Source of the DNA: Bacteroidota bacterium
GTDB lineage: Bacteria; Bacteroidota; Bacteroidia; B-17B0; Aurantibacillaceae
Direction: 5' to 3'
Assembly (NCBI GenBank): GCA_029237825.1
Contig: JAQZBQ010000003.1
Span: forward strand, 62,001-126,000
DNA: 64,000 nucleotides
The notes beneath the pieces were generated by a model. The model searched no databases. It was not told the DNA's origin and saw nothing but the letters and a program-made list of their open reading frames with translations. Positions 62,284-64,000 of the stretch are shown one piece after another. Positions within the stretch are counted from its first letter, which is position 1; every line of letters starts with the position of its first letter. Made by a program: the position numbers and the translations under genes.

Positions 62284-64000
62284 ATGGCTGGAAAAGAATT
62301 TTACTTTAGCAAATTTGATGATAGATTGCCGTACAAAGCAATTCCGGACAATAAATTCCGCACATGGCTATTCCAATTTTCAGGAATCGTTACAATTGCA
62401 TTAGGCATCGCATACCTAAACTGGAGGTGGCGTTATTCGTTTAATTATGATGTTCTGTGGTTTTCATTACTCTTAGTAATCGCCGAAACGCTCAGCTTCG
62501 TAAGTACAATTTTACTGGTATTTAATTTCTGGGCCAATAAAGATCCCGAAAAGACACCACCGGTTCATTTTCTTTCTGAAATAGAGGACTTGGAAGGTCG
62601 CCCGGACAGGCCCATAAAAATTGACATATTTATTGCTACTTACAACGAGGAAGTTGAACTGGTGCGACTGAGTATTATAGACGCCAAGAAAATCAAATAC
62701 CCATATCCCGACGTGGAAGTGAAAATATATGTTTTGGATGATGGAAGGCGTGACGGAAGAAATCCTGCAAAAGAAAATATGAAAAAAGTTGCCGAAGAAG
62801 AAGGTGTGAACTATCTGATTCGGGAACATAACGAAGGCTACAAAGCGGGAAACCTTAAGAATGCATTGGAACACACCGACGGAGATTTGTTTGCCATACT
62901 TGATGCAGATACACGTGCATTTCCTGATTTTTTAAACAATACAACCGGGTATTTTAAACGAAAAAAAGTTGCCTGGGTTCAAACTCCGCAATGGTTTTAC
63001 GATACTACAGAGGCAGAAAAACTGAGTGATGTTATAATATCAAATCTTAACATTAAAAATAAACCCATTTCACGGTTTCTAGATTTTGCTTTCGGTAAAA
63101 TTATGGTGAATGAGGATATTTATGGGAATGATCCACGACTTTTTTATGATGCCATACTTCGTAAGAGAAACTTCCATAACGCTGCCTTTTGCTGTGGGGC
63201 AGCATCGGTACACAGACGTGAGGCGATTATGAGTTTGGCAGTAAAAGATTTTTCGGAAGAAATTTTAAAATTGGAAGAAGATCTTAAAAGTCAGCATAAA
63301 TCAAAAAAAGAAATAAAACAACAAACAGACCAGTTAATTCTTAATCAAGACGTAATTCCATTTAAGTTTCACGCCTCTGAGGATATTTACACTTCCATTA
63401 TGCTCCATGCGGACCGTGAAAACCGATGGGAAAGTATCCAGCATGCTGATATAGAATGCAAAATGTTGTCAACTCAGGATTTAGATAGCTGGATTAAACA
63501 ACATAAACGATATGCGGAAGGCTCCCTTGATATCGCACTTAAAGACAATCCGGTTTTTAAAAATGGGTTAACGTTTAGCCAGAAAATATGCTATTTTAAT
63601 ACCATCTGGTCCTATTTCGCGCCATTATGGATCCTAATATTCCTAATTAGTCCAATCATCTTTTTCTTCACCCTTAATTTACCGGTACGGGCATACAGTT
63701 TCGATTTCTTTAAGCATTTTCTTCCTTTCCAATTTATGAACACGCTAACAATTACGCTTGGATGTTGGGGAATTTCAACAAAACGTGGAGATCAGTACTA
63801 TATATCAAGTTTTTGGTTCATGCTCATGTCATTGATATCGGTTATTCGCGGTAAAAAAGTTGAGTTTAATGTTACGCGGAAAGATCTGCAGTTCAGTAAT
63901 AACAACCTTAAACACGTTATTCCTCATATGGTAATTATTGCGCTTATATTCCTGGGAATATTCTATAATATCATTCTCATATTAACCGATCACCACCCTA
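62284..64000 (+). CDS. Cellulose-synthase-like family 2 glycosyltransferase (partial, runs off the window)
   Basis: The first 572 codons are present from ATG 62284. Two N-terminal membrane helices (FQFSGIVTIALGIAYL; VLWFSLLLVIAETLSFVS) precede the catalytic GT-A domain with DD (152-153, VLDDGR), DAD (207-209), SED (365-367) and QHKRY (406-410), which stands where QxxRW is found in BcsA. Further membrane helices follow. It probably polymerises and exports a beta-linked glycan from a UDP-sugar. The Trp to Tyr change in the last motif is noteworthy. Whether a PilZ c-di-GMP domain follows cannot be seen. Confidence 0.9.
   Translation, partial: MAGKEFYFSKFDDRLPYKAIPDNKFRTWLFQFSGIVTIALGIAYLNWRWRYSFNYDVLWFSLLLVIAETLSFVSTILLVFNFWANKDPEKTPPVHFLSEIEDLEGRPDRPIKIDIFIATYNEEVELVRLSIIDAKKIKYPYPDVEVKIYVLDDGRRDGRNPAKENMKKVAEEEGVNYLIREHNEGYKAGNLKNALEHTDGDLFAILDADTRAFPDFLNNTTGYFKRKKVAWVQTPQWFYDTTEAEKLSDVIISNLNIKNKPISRFLDFAFGKIMVNEDIYGNDPRLFYDAILRKRNFHNAAFCCGAASVHRREAIMSLAVKDFSEEILKLEEDLKSQHKSKKEIKQQTDQLILNQDVIPFKFHASEDIYTSIMLHADRENRWESIQHADIECKMLSTQDLDSWIKQHKRYAEGSLDIALKDNPVFKNGLTFSQKICYFNTIWSYFAPLWILIFLISPIIFFFTLNLPVRAYSFDFFKHFLPFQFMNTLTITLGCWGISTKRGDQYYISSFWFMLMSLISVIRGKKVEFNVTRKDLQFSNNNLKHVIPHMVIIALIFLGIFYNIILILTDHHP

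Noticed and set aside
62512-62874. Minus-strand frame of 120 codons
   Set aside because: It is antisense to the glycosyltransferase, whose catalytic motifs are clear.

Overview
The window looks like a chromosomal segment of a Bacteroidota bacterium. The evidence is: carboxy-terminal type IX secretion (T9SS) sorting domains on two secreted proteins, a TonB-dependent receptor with an N-terminal carboxypeptidase-like domain, TAnnTTTG promoter boxes instead of E. coli-type -10 boxes, a fused CzcA-CzcC efflux protein, a DivIC/FtsB-like protein, and a tmRNA whose tag reads GEENSYAMAA. I cannot name genus or species. No prophage, insertion sequence, CRISPR array or rRNA operon was seen; one tmRNA gene is present.

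Layout. 1-8 kb: cyanophycin synthetase operon (with a helical protein, a 16-cysteine copper-storage-like bundle and a hypothetical), a UvrA paralogue lacking the UvrB-binding region, and a CNNM/CBS membrane protein. 8-14 kb: heavy-metal efflux locus (His-rich exported protein, CzcA-CzcC fusion with a frameshift, CzcB). 14-17 kb: two response regulators and a double-PAS histidine kinase. 17.5-20.6 kb: TonB receptor and DtxR-family repressor, divergent around a perfect DtxR-like palindrome. 21.9-27.6 kb: the four-gene ligase-associated DNA repair cluster (MBL-fold exonuclease, ATP-dependent ligase, Lhr-like helicase, metallophosphoesterase). 27.6-31.7 kb: a region with eroded genes: a 5'-truncated PAS protein, an unusual quinone-reductase/UbiA fusion, an HD hydrolase split at a T6 run, a multiply broken DNA methyltransferase, then tmRNA with its terminator.

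31.8-46.6 kb is mostly housekeeping: serine hydrolase, AlaDH/saccharopine-dehydrogenase-type enzyme, DivIC-like protein, L,D-transpeptidase, secreted endonuclease I, YitT, lipoamide dehydrogenase, a LacI regulator with tandem palindromes, NUDIX, PyrE, CCA-adding enzyme, CDF transporter. 46.6-53.2 kb is rich in stand-alone signalling parts (three receivers, one HPt protein, one degenerate receiver fused to HPt) with stress genes and no kinase nearby. 53.3-57.1 kb: TPR/PD40/OmpA-like protein, phosphoglucomutase and a DUF2383-type bundle.

The most unusual item is an intergenic array at 57439-57819: eight copies of CCTTACGGGG, each forming a small hairpin with a UACG tetraloop and flanking stem bases that change in a compensatory way between copies, spaced 46-61 bases apart and non-coding. 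It sits between two strong terminator hairpins and a secreted beta-propeller protein. The right end (59.6-64 kb) carries surface polysaccharide functions: an acyltransferase, an anchored exported protein, and a STAS protein in tight operon with a cellulose-synthase-like glycosyltransferase that runs off the window.

Coordinates were read by hand; starts were chosen by signal peptide, homologous motif or promoter position where the longest reading frame seemed too long.
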